Below, piece after piece: positions 52,676 through 61,349 of a DNA stretch of 64,000 bases. The notes beneath the pieces are model-generated. The model was not told where the DNA came from, searched no databases, and saw only the letters and a program-made list of their open reading frames with translations. Origin of the DNA: JAABTH01 sp964390725 (GTDB lineage Bacteria > Bacillota > Dethiobacteria > DTU022); NCBI GenBank assembly GCA_964390725.1, contig CAYMIW010000001.1, positions 127,440 to 191,439 of the forward strand, written 5' to 3'. Both the position numbers and the translations under genes were made by a program. The number at the start of each line of letters is the position of its first letter. The stretch's first letter is position 1.

Positions 52676-53377
52676 ATGCATACAGTACATACCCATGACT
52701 TTGCCATTCTGGTTAAGCTTTGGGTGGTGTTTTGCACCATGTCATGTGTATTTTTAGCTGGAGATGCACATTTTACTTGGACTATTACAATAATGAGCTT
52801 TTTTTATATTGTCGTACAGTGCAAGTGGAAGGATTTGTTAGGCTTTGTATTGTTTTACAGTTTGACAAGTTTGTTACTTATTTTAATCCGCCGGTATGGT
52901 TTTAGGATGTTGATATTTTCTGAATTTCATGTTCTCGTTTTTTGGCTCATGACCAGTATATTTATTGTGTCATGGGATCTAATAACATCACCACCTGGTA
53001 GTGTCAGCGCATTTTTGTCAAGAATTCGAGCACCTGCCGGAGTTATCCTGGGAGTGCTGGTGATTTTTCGTTTTTTCCCGACTATGAAGGCTGAATTTCG
53101 GGGGCTTCTTGAATCTATGCATAATAGGGGTTTGATGTCAGTTAGGCAGATTCTGCTTCATCCCGTAGCAATCATTGAGTATATATTAATGCCAATGCTG
53201 ATGCGCTGCCTACAAATGGCCGACCAGCTTTCTGTCTCTGCCATTTCCCGTGGTATCGAAGCACCAGGGGTTCGTTCCAGCTACTATGCAACCGGAATGA
53301 GGCTGCGCGATTATGCCTGCATCGCTACCTATATAGCATTTGTTTCAGCTTTTCTGATTATTGGAGGATTCAGATGA
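52676..53377 (+). CDS. ECF transporter T component (EcfT-like) 1
   Basis: The 233-residue membrane protein starts at the base after the S component 3 stop. It carries a CbiQ/EcfT-type coupling segment near the C-terminus, MADQLSVSAISRGIEAPG, with the Ser-Arg-Gly motif that contacts the ATPases. Membrane helices occupy the N-terminal half and 185-230. It overlaps the following double ATPase gene by four bases, so S-T-A is one coupled unit. Confidence 0.82.
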   Translation: MHTVHTHDFAILVKLWVVFCTMSCVFLAGDAHFTWTITIMSFFYIVVQCKWKDLLGFVLFYSLTSLLLILIRRYGFRMLIFSEFHVLVFWLMTSIFIVSWDLITSPPGSVSAFLSRIRAPAGVILGVLVIFRFFPTMKAEFRGLLESMHNRGLMSVRQILLHPVAIIEYILMPMLMRCLQMADQLSVSAISRGIEAPGVRSSYYATGMRLRDYACIATYIAFVSAFLIIGGFR

Positions 53378-54762
53378 TTGAACTGCGAGATGTTTCATTT
53401 GTATATAATGGCGGAGGCGAATGTATCCGCAATATTGACCTGCGCATTGAGGATCATGAATGCGTTGTTATAATGGGCTGTTCAGGTAACGGGAAAACCA
53501 CATTGACAAGGTTAATAAACGGATTAGCGCCCTCCTATTATCCAGGAAAGCTTACAGGAGAAACTATAATTAACGGAAAGCCTGCCAACAAAATGTTGCA
53601 ATGGGAACGGGCACAGCACATTGGCAGCGTATTTCAAGATCCGAAATCCCAGTTCTTTTCCAGCGAATTACGAGGGGAAATTGCCTTTGCATGTGAAAAT
53701 TACGGGATGAATACAGGAATAGTTCGTGTTCGTACAGATGCGGCAATACATGATATGAAGCTTACGCATTTAATTGAAACACCCATAGACAGGCTTTCTA
53801 ATGGCGAAAAACAAAAAACCGCCATTGCATCTGTAAACGTTTTAAAGCCTGAGGTCTATGTCTTCGATGAACCGTCTGCAAACCTCGATAATGAGGCGAC
53901 TGAACACCTGGCTCAAATCATTAAGCAGTTAAAAGCACAAGGGCATACGTTGATTATTGCTGAGCACCGGTTACACTATTTAACAGATATTGCCGATCGG
54001 TTTTTATATTTAGAAAACGGCAGGCTGACAAAAAGCTTTACAAAAGAAGATTTGTTGGCACTGCCTGAAGCGATAAGGTTAAAAATGGGCATCCGTTCGC
54101 CCCAAAAGATTGACTGGCCGGAACTTCCCAGAGCTGAAGTTGCGAATGACAAAATATTTTCCCTTAAACTGGAAAACATTACTTATAGTCTCAAGAAGAA
54201 GGATATTCTTAATAGTGTTTCTGTTGCAGCTTGCCCGGGGCATATAGTAGCTATTACAGGTAAAAACGGAATAGGAAAAACAACATTGGCCAAGATAATG
54301 TGCGGTTTGCTTAAAGAGAGCTCAGGAAAGGTATTTATTATGGGTAATCAAGTTGGGGTGAAACATCGTTGGAAGTATGCATGGTATAGTGCCAATGATA
54401 CGAACACACAATTTTTCACTGAAAGCATTGTTAAAGAATTACTACTACTTTCAGTGTCAACAGGCGCTATAAAAAAACATGCACGTAATGTTTTGAAAGA
54501 GTTTTCCCTGTACGAATATAAGGACAGGCACCCCTTCACCCTTTCAGGAGGAGAAAAACAAAGGCTTTCCATAGCTTGCGGTCTTCTATCCAATCGCGAC
54601 ATCATGATCCTGGATGAGCCGACAAGCGGGTTAGACGGGCGGAATATGCAGATAGTATCGAATGCGCTTAAATATGCCGCTGCCCAGGGGAAAACTATAT
54701 TTGTTATCACTCATGATGTAGAACTTATAGCAAAAGCCTGTGATTATTATCTAAACCTATAG
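53374..54762 (+). CDS. double-domain ECF ATPase 1
   Basis: A 462-residue protein with two fused ABC ATPase domains. Domain 1: Walker A GCSGNGKTT, signature LSNGEKQKT, Walker B VYVFDEPSANLD. Domain 2: Walker A GKNGIGKTT, signature LSGGEKQRL, Walker B IMILDEPTSGLD. The Asn in place of the second signature Gly in domain 1 makes the two sites unequal. It energises ECF transport, replacing the usual separate EcfA and EcfA' proteins. It is the ATPase of the first module; a 47-base gap precedes the second module. Confidence 0.88.
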   Translation: MIELRDVSFVYNGGGECIRNIDLRIEDHECVVIMGCSGNGKTTLTRLINGLAPSYYPGKLTGETIINGKPANKMLQWERAQHIGSVFQDPKSQFFSSELRGEIAFACENYGMNTGIVRVRTDAAIHDMKLTHLIETPIDRLSNGEKQKTAIASVNVLKPEVYVFDEPSANLDNEATEHLAQIIKQLKAQGHTLIIAEHRLHYLTDIADRFLYLENGRLTKSFTKEDLLALPEAIRLKMGIRSPQKIDWPELPRAEVANDKIFSLKLENITYSLKKKDILNSVSVAACPGHIVAITGKNGIGKTTLAKIMCGLLKESSGKVFIMGNQVGVKHRWKYAWYSANDTNTQFFTESIVKELLLLSVSTGAIKKHARNVLKEFSLYEYKDRHPFTLSGGEKQRLSIACGLLSNRDIMILDEPTSGLDGRNMQIVSNALKYAAAQGKTIFVITHDVELIAKACDYYLNL

Positions 54763-54809
54763 CTATTGTTTTTCACAAAATTTGTTTGAAAAAAGAAAGG
54801 AGCTGAAAC

Positions 54810-55535
54810 ATGCAGGATGGCTATATGCAAGTCCTTGCGGACAAAAGCTATATCAAGCTTGATCCGCGTACAAAGATATTTATTTTACTGATCATAAACA
54901 TATCGGCATTCACAGTTAATGCCTGGCAGGTAATTGCCTTAGCGGCAGCAATACCTTTGTCGCTGTTTGCCTTAAGTAAAAAGTATTACATCACCGCTGG
55001 TTTTTCTGCACTCTTTGTTTCTTCATTGCTTTTGTATATATTTTTAATTGATACTACTTTTAGCGCGGTAAGTATTATTGTTGCAATGCTAACAGGTGTT
55101 ATCAACCGCATGGGACCGGGTCTGTTAATGGGTTATTATCTGCTTACGACAACAACTGTAAGTGAGTTTATCGCTGCTATGGAGAAAATGTGTCTTCCAA
55201 AGCAGATAACCATCCCGCTTTCGGTAATGTTTCGTTTTTTTCCAACCATTAAAGAAGAATCGTCATCTATTAATGACGCCATGAGGATGCGGGGCATCAG
55301 TTTTGGGAAGTCAAAAGGCAGTTTACTTGCCCTGATGGAGTACCGACTGGTTCCGCTGTTTATATCCTGCGTTAAGATAGGCGAAGAACTCTCCTGCTCA
55401 GCGCTGACCCGAGGGCTTGGGAGCCCTGTAAAAAGAACAAATGTCTGTGAAATCGGATTCAGTTACAGGGATTTAGTTTATTTTGCTCTTACGGCTGTTA
55501 CATTAATGCTTTTATTAATAACTAAAAGGATATAA
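54810..55535 (+). CDS. ECF transporter T component (EcfT-like) 2
   Basis: A 241-residue membrane protein of the same family as the first T component, with the coupling segment IGEELSCSALTRGLGSPVKR near the C-terminus and MRMRGIS earlier. AAAGGAG precedes ATG 54810. It is followed four bases later by its own double ATPase. With only one S component directly upstream of each module, the second module may be shared by the two tandem S components. Confidence 0.82.
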   Translation: MQDGYMQVLADKSYIKLDPRTKIFILLIINISAFTVNAWQVIALAAAIPLSLFALSKKYYITAGFSALFVSSLLLYIFLIDTTFSAVSIIVAMLTGVINRMGPGLLMGYYLLTTTTVSEFIAAMEKMCLPKQITIPLSVMFRFFPTIKEESSSINDAMRMRGISFGKSKGSLLALMEYRLVPLFISCVKIGEELSCSALTRGLGSPVKRTNVCEIGFSYRDLVYFALTAVTLMLLLITKRI

Positions 55536-55539
55536 TAAA

Positions 55540-57015
55540 ATGATAAAGCTGAGCAATGTATCTTTTCAATATGAAAACGGAATTCAAAGTAGTGGGCTCG
55601 CAGATATTACTTTATCAATAGAAAGAGGCGAGGTCGTTCTGCTGTGCGGTGAATCAGGTTGTGGCAAAACCACCCTGACACGTTTGATTAATGGCTTAAT
55701 TCCGCATTATTATAGCGGCAAATTATCGGGAGAAATTTTGATTAAAGGCAAAAATGTTAGTAAAATGCCACTGCATGAGACTTCAACGCATGTTGGTAGT
55801 GTGTTCCAGAACCCGCGCTCGCAGTTTTACTGCATGGATACGAATTCGGAATTAGCCTTTGGTTGCGAGAATCAAGGATTGTCCGCAAACGAGATCATTG
55901 ATCGTATTGAACTTACAGTTTCACATCTTAAGATCAAGGAATTAATGAACCGCAACATTTTTAATCTGTCAGGAGGCGAAAAACAAAAAATTGCCTGCGG
56001 GTGTGTTCATACGGCCTCTCCTGATATTATTGTTCTTGACGAGCCTTCTTCAAACCTCGACCCTCAAGCTACAAAAACTTTAAGTCATATTATAGCTCAC
56101 TGGAAAAGTGAAGATAAAACCGTTGTAATTGCCGAACACCGTCTTCACTACCTTCGAGACATTGCTGATCGTTTGGTTTTTATGCGCAATGGCAGAATAG
56201 AAAAAGAGCTGTCAATGACTGATGCCCAAAATCTTAAAACAGATGAACTGTTTGCAATGGGTCTAAGGCCTTTATCACTCGATACTTTGACGCCAGAAAA
56301 AAAGTGTGGTCTTTTAAACCCTGAAAAAATCGAATTGTCAGGTTTTAATTATTCCTATAGGAGTGGGCAAAAGGCTCTGGATATAGGTTCATTAAATCTA
56401 CCTAAAGGTCATATCATTGGAGTTATTGGGAATAACGGGGCAGGAAAATCCACTTTTGCCAGATGCCTTTGCGGGCTCAACAAGCAATTTAAAGGCGAGG
56501 TAAGGGTAGACAGCAGAACGTGTAGTAATAAAGAGTGCCTGGAAAACGCTTATATGGTCATGCAGGATGTCAATCACCAGCTATTCACAGAAGCTGTGCT
56601 TGATGAAGTAATGTTAAGCATGAATGAAGAAAACCCGGAAAAAGCAAATGCTATTCTTGAAAGTTTAAATTTGCTCCATCTGCAGGAGCTACACCCCATG
56701 TCACTTTCAGGAGGACAGAAACAACGCGTCGCCATAGCCAGTGCGGTAGCTTCAGAAAGGGAGCTTATTATATTTGATGAACCGACAAGCGGGTTGGATT
56801 TACGACATATGATACAGGTGTCTGAAATCTTAAAGCAGCTTAAAGATATGGGTAAATCGGTGATTATTATTACTCATGATCTGGAACTGATTATGCGAAC
56901 CTGTGAATATGTGTTGCATTTAAAAAACGGAAAAGTCCATAGTTCTGACTATATAAGAAACATGAGCAATGACAAGCTGCTGGGTTTCTTTATGAACCAA
57001 AAAGAATGTGGTTGA
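55540..57015 (+). CDS. double-domain ECF ATPase 2
   Basis: A 491-residue protein of two fused ABC domains. Domain 1: GESGCGKTT, LSGGEKQKI, IIVLDEPSSNLD. Domain 2: GNNGAGKST, LSGGQKQRV, LIIFDEPTSGLD. Both signatures are standard, unlike ATPase 1. The two ATPases are homologous over their full length, so the T-A pair has been duplicated. It ends the transporter locus; no clear terminator follows before the NusG remnant. Confidence 0.88.
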   Translation: MIKLSNVSFQYENGIQSSGLADITLSIERGEVVLLCGESGCGKTTLTRLINGLIPHYYSGKLSGEILIKGKNVSKMPLHETSTHVGSVFQNPRSQFYCMDTNSELAFGCENQGLSANEIIDRIELTVSHLKIKELMNRNIFNLSGGEKQKIACGCVHTASPDIIVLDEPSSNLDPQATKTLSHIIAHWKSEDKTVVIAEHRLHYLRDIADRLVFMRNGRIEKELSMTDAQNLKTDELFAMGLRPLSLDTLTPEKKCGLLNPEKIELSGFNYSYRSGQKALDIGSLNLPKGHIIGVIGNNGAGKSTFARCLCGLNKQFKGEVRVDSRTCSNKECLENAYMVMQDVNHQLFTEAVLDEVMLSMNEENPEKANAILESLNLLHLQELHPMSLSGGQKQRVAIASAVASERELIIFDEPTSGLDLRHMIQVSEILKQLKDMGKSVIIITHDLELIMRTCEYVLHLKNGKVHSSDYIRNMSNDKLLGFFMNQKECG

Positions 57016-57098
57016 TGCAAGACTGCAGCTTGGTACTTTATTAGTTAAAGCGGCTTTAAAACTGTGACCTATCTGGAAAAAAAGATGATTACTGATGA

Positions 57099-57536
57099 CT
57101 AGTAAGTTAAACCATCGATGACATATTCATCAATCACAGATTGGGTTTCCTTAAAACAAATAATTATTTGATTTGGAAGGCAGACTATACTCTGGTAGGG
57201 ATATTCAATTCAACCGGTTTGAGCATGAATCTGTCGGGGGCTAATACTGATTGGAAGTGGTAGCATTCGAATTTGCCCATCATTTATTTCCAATTCTGCT
57301 GTGTATTGATTGTGATCCCCGAAAACTAAAGAATAATTATAAGCTTCACCTGGCGGAAGAGAGAGCTCCGCAATTTTTTCATTTTTTACAAAGACAATCA
57401 CATACTTTTTAACACCAGTATCTTTAGCGCTCAGGTTATAATAAAAACCGATTATCCCGGTTAACAACAGGCTGACTACAATTAGGTAATCAAGTAGTTT
57501 TAGTTTAATGGTTTGCATTAAGAGCCTCTTTAGCAT
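57099..57536 (-). pseudogene. NusG domain II protein interrupted by TGA at the conserved Trp
   Basis: The open frame from ATG 57536 encodes a membrane-anchored N-terminus (helix about residues 14-34) and a NusG-II fold, stopping at TGA 57210-57212. Reading on in the same frame to TAG at 57099-57101 gives IEYPYQSIVCLPNQIIICF, the well-known C-terminal strand of this family that follows TGW. The stop thus lies exactly at the Trp of the HTGWI motif, a TGG-to-TGA change. Upstream the usual CPD-x-x-C cysteines are Ser and His (ISPRQIHAQTG). This is a recent but clearly decayed copy, unless TGA is read as an amino acid here. Confidence 0.7.
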
Positions 57537-57890
57537 AACTATTTTAAAAGAAAACCGTTATCGCCGCCATGAGATTATCGATTTTGTCAACGTATATCAG
57601 TGTGTCAGTGAATACATGCGATTGTCAATAAAAAAGTGATCCACCAACGCCAGGAAAAATTGGAAGTGGGTCACTTTTTTCCTGGCGTTTTGCTTAAAAA
57701 GGATCACTTTTATTGTAGCGTTTATAAATGGCTAGAGGAATCAGGTGTGAAACTTAGGGTATACTGAAAATGATGAGTTAAATAAAATATGATTACTTAT
57801 CAACTTATTTTATTCGTTTCTCCATATATATTGAATGAAAAATGGCATTTGAAGGACAAACAGGATTATCCGATACAGGGAGGACTGAAA
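57537..57890. other. intergenic region before the resistance module
   Basis: A 354-base gap between the NusG remnant and the response regulator. It holds the nested inverted-repeat element at 57631-57711 and AT-rich sequence before the regulator start. I see no gene in it; an upstream extension of the regulator frame to 57789 has no ribosome binding site. Confidence 0.6.
57631..57711. repeat. nested inverted-repeat element, possible IS21-like end
   Basis: AACGCCAGGAAAAA (57646-57659) is the exact complement of TTTTTCCTGGCGTT (57676-57689), and AAAAGTGATCC (57632-57642) of GGATCACTTTT (57701-57711). The left arm also nearly matches the reverse complement of GTGGGTCACTTTT (57667-57679), so mutually exclusive hairpins are possible. 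Multiple AAGTGNNCCAC-type copies resemble the ends of IS21-family elements, but no transposase is near. It may be a solo end or a regulatory RNA fold. Confidence 0.6.
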
Positions 57891-58586
57891 TTGAATTATA
57901 AAATTTTAGTGATCGATGATGATAAAGAGTTGTGTGCTTTGATCAGGCAGAGTGTGGCGGTTGAAAATATAGATGCAGATAACTGTTATACCGGCGTTGA
58001 CGGGTTGGTCATGATCAATAAGGTTGATTACCAGCTCATCCTTCTGGATGTGATGATGCCGGGAATGGACGGCTTTCAGACGATGGAGAAAATAAGAAAA
58101 CAAAGTAGTGTTCCCATCCTGATGCTGACTTCGAAAAATGACAGCACGTCAAAGATTTATGGGCTGCGCTCAGGTGCAGACGACTATCTGACAAAGCCCT
58201 TTGATATGGAGGAACTGATCGCCCGCGTGGTTTCCTTGATTCGCCGATTTACGCACTTCAATCCGGTGGGAGACCATTCACACCCGTTGATTTATAAAGG
58301 GCTGACTATAGACTTAGACTGCCGTAGCGTTACCGCTCAAAACGGTACATTTAAATTACCTCCGAAAGAATTTGACCTTCTACTTTTTTGCGCTAAAAAT
58401 CAGGGGAAAATATTGACAAAGCAGCAAATTTACGAGGAAGTATGGGGCGAATCTTATGTTTATGATGACAGCAATATTATGGCAATCATTAGTAGGATCC
58501 GCAAAAAAATTGAGCCGGATTCCAGTGCACCCTATTATATCCAGACGGTAAAAGGGATCGGTTATCGCTTCAACAAGGAGGTGTAG
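57891..58586 (+). CDS. OmpR/PhoB-family response regulator
   Basis: A 231-residue regulator: receiver (about 1-115; VIDDDKELC, phospho-acceptor in LILLDVMMPGMDG, Lys in DYLTKPFD) and a winged-helix DNA-binding domain (about 130-228; LPPKEFDLLLFCAKNQG, then IMAIISRIRKKIE). TTG 57891 follows AGGGAGG at seven bases; the frame extends to 57789 but without a start signal. Paired with the kinase three bases later and an ABC exporter, it fits the group that senses bacitracin or lantibiotics. Its likely sites are the four 11-bp repeats at 59556-59595. Confidence 0.9.
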   Translation: MNYKILVIDDDKELCALIRQSVAVENIDADNCYTGVDGLVMINKVDYQLILLDVMMPGMDGFQTMEKIRKQSSVPILMLTSKNDSTSKIYGLRSGADDYLTKPFDMEELIARVVSLIRRFTHFNPVGDHSHPLIYKGLTIDLDCRSVTAQNGTFKLPPKEFDLLLFCAKNQGKILTKQQIYEEVWGESYVYDDSNIMAIISRIRKKIEPDSSAPYYIQTVKGIGYRFNKEV

Positions 58587-58589
58587 ACT

Positions 58590-59513
58590 GTGATTCTCAA
58601 CGTGATATTAGGCATATTGTTATGCTTGGCCCTTATGTTTGGCATAATTTGCATGGGAAAGCTACTTGGTGTCATGCGGCAGCTTCAGGACATGATAGAC
58701 GCACTGAACGACATAAAAGCCGGGAACGGAAATCGCAGAGTTCTGGCCGTAAGCAACGATTTGACCGCTGACCTTTCTTATAAAATGAATGAAATTGTTT
58801 ACCGTTATGAAGAACAAATCTCTCGGCTAAGGGTGGCGGATAAAACCAATCGCCAACTTATGACCAGCCTTTCCCACGATGTGCGGACGCCGCTCACCAC
58901 CTTAATCGGTTATATGGACGCGGTTCACAGGGGCGTTGTCACCGGAAAAGATCGCGATGATTACCTGGAAATCGCCAGACGGAAAGCCCATGACCTGAAT
59001 GAATATATTGATGTTCTTTTTGATTGGTTTAAACTCAATTCCAGTGAATTTTCTTTATCCATTGAGCGGGTGGAGTTTACGGAATTGACGCGAAATATTT
59101 TAAAAGACTGGATACCCATTTTTGAAGAAAATCATTTGGACTACGAAATTAAAATTCCTGAAAGCCAGTTGTATATAAATGTAGATTTGGACGGATACGC
59201 CCGTGTCATAAACAATTTAATTCAGAACGTCATTATCCACAGTCAGGCCACACAGATTAAAATTGAAATAACACAAAAAGAAAAAGAAATTATAATTCGA
59301 TTAGCAGACAACGGAATCGGCATTGAGAAAAACGATTTGCCTTATATTTTTGAAAGGCTATATAAATGTGATAAAAGTCGTTCTGTCAAGGGAAGCGGAC
59401 TGGGATTGTCGATTGTCCGGCAGATGGTAGAAAAAATGGATGGAAGAATTACTGTTCAAAGCGAGCCAAACCAGGATACTGTTTTTACGGTCTTTTTTCC
59501 ATCAAAGACTTGA
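58590..59513 (+). CDS. single-helix sensor histidine kinase
   Basis: A 307-residue kinase with one N-terminal membrane helix (about 3-25), no extracellular domain, a short linker, HisKA with His96 in SLSHDVRTPLTTLIG, and HATPase_c with VINNLIQNVIIHS and SGLGLSIVRQM. Kinases lacking a sensing domain usually rely on the ABC transporter or membrane for signal detection, as in BceS/CprK-type systems. GTG 58590 follows AAGGAGG. A terminator lies right after the stop, so the transporter genes use their own promoter. Confidence 0.9.
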   Translation: MILNVILGILLCLALMFGIICMGKLLGVMRQLQDMIDALNDIKAGNGNRRVLAVSNDLTADLSYKMNEIVYRYEEQISRLRVADKTNRQLMTSLSHDVRTPLTTLIGYMDAVHRGVVTGKDRDDYLEIARRKAHDLNEYIDVLFDWFKLNSSEFSLSIERVEFTELTRNILKDWIPIFEENHLDYEIKIPESQLYINVDLDGYARVINNLIQNVIIHSQATQIKIEITQKEKEIIIRLADNGIGIEKNDLPYIFERLYKCDKSRSVKGSGLGLSIVRQMVEKMDGRITVQSEPNQDTVFTVFFPSKT

Positions 59514-59514
59514 G

Positions 59515-59544
59515 AAAATCCCTGGATACTGACAGGGATTTTTT
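59515..59544 (+). terminator. terminator after the sensor kinase gene
   Basis: AAAATCCCTG (59515-59524) pairs with CAGGGATTTT (59533-59542) and is followed by further T residues. It separates the two-component genes from the ABC transporter genes. Confidence 0.85.
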
Positions 59545-59555
59545 GCGAAAAATAC

Positions 59556-59595
59556 AAGGTTAATGCAAGGTTACGGCAAGGTTAATGCAAGGTTA
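59556..59595 (+). promoter_or_regulatory. four 11-bp-spaced direct repeats, regulator-binding site
   Basis: AAGGTTA occurs at 59556, 59567, 59578 and 59589, exactly 11 bases apart, within a doubled 22-base unit GCAAGGTTAATGCAAGGTTA with small changes. OmpR-family dimers bind direct repeats spaced by one helical turn, and the site lies about 40 bases before the transporter start. It should recruit the regulator at 57891. Confidence 0.82.
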
Positions 59596-59636
59596 CGGTG
59601 ATAGACTTATTTCAGAAATGAAAGGAGGTCTTTAGC

Positions 59637-60560
59637 TTGAGTGATTATATCATTGAAACAAGAAATCTTACCAAACAATATGGAGAACATAATAGCGTTG
59701 CAGCTTTGAATATTCGTGTAAAAAGTGGCCGCATCTACGGCTTGCTTGGACGAAATGGAGCTGGAAAAACCACGACGATGAAAATGCTGCTGAATTTGAC
59801 GCGACCCACTTCTGGCGAGGTTTATATTTTCGGTAAGAACATTCAGGGGAACGAAAAGAAAATCCTGCCCCGTATCGGCAGTTTAATTGAAGCACCGGGA
59901 TTTTACCCGAATCTGACAGGCACAGAAAATCTGAAGATCTTTGCCAAGCTTAGGGGCATTCCCAAACGCAACGCCGTTAAAAGCGCGTTGGAGATTGTCG
60001 GGTTGCCATATAATGATAAGAAGCTGTTTTCTCAATACTCACTAGGCATGAAGCAACGCTTGGCTATCGCCCTTGCCATCATGCACGACCCGGAACTGCT
60101 GATTCTGGACGAACCGATCAATGGGCTTGACCCGATTGGCATAGCGGAAGTCCGTTCCTTTATCCGGGAGCTGTGCGACGTAAGGGGAAAAACCATTCTG
60201 ATTTCCAGCCATATTCTTTCGGAGATTTCACTCTTGGTTGACGACATCGGCATTATCGACCATGGCGTACTGCTTGAAGAAGAAAGCCTTGCCGAGCTGG
60301 AAGATAAGAACGGTAAATACATTAAATTCATCGTTTCCGATACGGCCCAGGCCTCCAGAATCTTAGAGAGAGACTTCGGGGCGAAAAACTTTACGGTGGA
60401 GAGCAACCGCAACCTGCGTCTTTATGACAGCAATATGTCGGTGGCTGCGTTGAACCGCGCTTTCATTGAAAACGGTTTGGAGGTCGCGGAAGCTCTCACC
60501 TGCGAGGATACGCTGGAGGATTACTTCAAGCGTATAACCGGAGGTGAGGGCATTGCATAA
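59637..60560 (+). CDS. BcrA/LanF-type ABC ATPase
   Basis: A 307-residue ABC ATPase with Walker A GRNGAGKTTTMKML (about residues 39-52), signature YSLGMKQRLAIA, Walker B LLILDEPINGLD and His in ISSHILSEI. The C-terminal extension of about 90 residues is typical of the BcrA/LanF group, which protects against bacitracin or lantibiotics. TTG 59637 follows AAGGAGG. It overlaps the first permease gene by eight bases. The 11-bp repeats upstream indicate control by the adjacent two-component system. Confidence 0.88.
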   Translation: MSDYIIETRNLTKQYGEHNSVAALNIRVKSGRIYGLLGRNGAGKTTTMKMLLNLTRPTSGEVYIFGKNIQGNEKKILPRIGSLIEAPGFYPNLTGTENLKIFAKLRGIPKRNAVKSALEIVGLPYNDKKLFSQYSLGMKQRLAIALAIMHDPELLILDEPINGLDPIGIAEVRSFIRELCDVRGKTILISSHILSEISLLVDDIGIIDHGVLLEEESLAELEDKNGKYIKFIVSDTAQASRILERDFGAKNFTVESNRNLRLYDSNMSVAALNRAFIENGLEVAEALTCEDTLEDYFKRITGGEGIA

Positions 60561-61335
60561 TCTGCTTAGCTGTGAATTTGTGAAATTGAAGCGAAAGAAA
60601 ATCTTCCCCTTTGCTTTGCTGGCTGCCTTCGTCTTTCCTGTCTTGGGTTCGGCCTTGATTGTGGGGCGTTCGAGTACGGATTTTGCCGATATGATGAGCT
60701 TCGCTCGTGAAGAGAGCGGCTTTTTACTGCTGATGCCGCTGCTGGTTATCTTGGCGTCCAATCTGTTTTTCTCGGAGCAGGACAATGATACGCTCAAGAA
60801 CCTGCTTTGTATCCCCGTATCGAAAAGTCGGCTGGTTCTGGTAAAGCTGCTGGTGCTGCTGATCTTTTCTGGCGTATTCCAGATAGTTGGGTTTGCGGTC
60901 AGTACGGGAATAGCTGTTTTATATCATATTCCGCTGATAAGTCTCCCGTTGCAATTTGCCTTAACAGTGGCGATTGGGTTACTCCTATGGGCGGCTGCGC
61001 TTCCCTGCATTGTGCTGGTCATCTGGTTCAACAAAAGCTATATCTTTTCCGTAATTATAGTGTTCTTTTATACGCTCCTGAATTATGCCATGCGTTTAAG
61101 CGACGCGATTCTGATGCAGCCTTTGGGGTTCAATGCCGGGACGCTTATGCCGATTCCCATGATTTTTCGCTGGCTGTACCAGTTCAACATTCCAGCCGGT
61201 GAGATACAAACGGCGTTTTACAATCGTTTCAGCCCATATTTTGCATCTACCTCAGTATGTTTTAGCGTACTGTTGATAGAAGCGGCGGCTTGCGTTATTT
61301 TAATGATCGGCATCTATCGGCGCAGAGAAATATGA
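60553..61335 (+). CDS. ABC-2 / lantibiotic-immunity permease 1
   Basis: A permease of about 260 residues with six membrane helices and an N-terminal LSCEFVKLKRKKIFPFALLA, the opening shared by LanE/LanG and BcrB-type proteins. TTG 60553 is preceded by GGAGGTGAG; the alternative GTG 60544 lies inside that site. It overlaps the end of the ATPase gene, so both are translated together. With the second permease it likely forms the membrane channel that expels the antimicrobial peptide from the membrane. Confidence 0.82.
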   Translation: MHNLLSCEFVKLKRKKIFPFALLAAFVFPVLGSALIVGRSSTDFADMMSFAREESGFLLLMPLLVILASNLFFSEQDNDTLKNLLCIPVSKSRLVLVKLLVLLIFSGVFQIVGFAVSTGIAVLYHIPLISLPLQFALTVAIGLLLWAAALPCIVLVIWFNKSYIFSVIIVFFYTLLNYAMRLSDAILMQPLGFNAGTLMPIPMIFRWLYQFNIPAGEIQTAFYNRFSPYFASTSVCFSVLLIEAAACVILMIGIYRRREI

Positions 61336-61349
61336 AGGGAGGAAAATCT

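Noticed and set aside
57210..57212. Selenocysteine at the TGA of the NusG-II gene
   Set aside because: The position is Trp in the family, not Cys, and I see no SECIS-like hairpin directly after it. A nonsense mutation is simpler.
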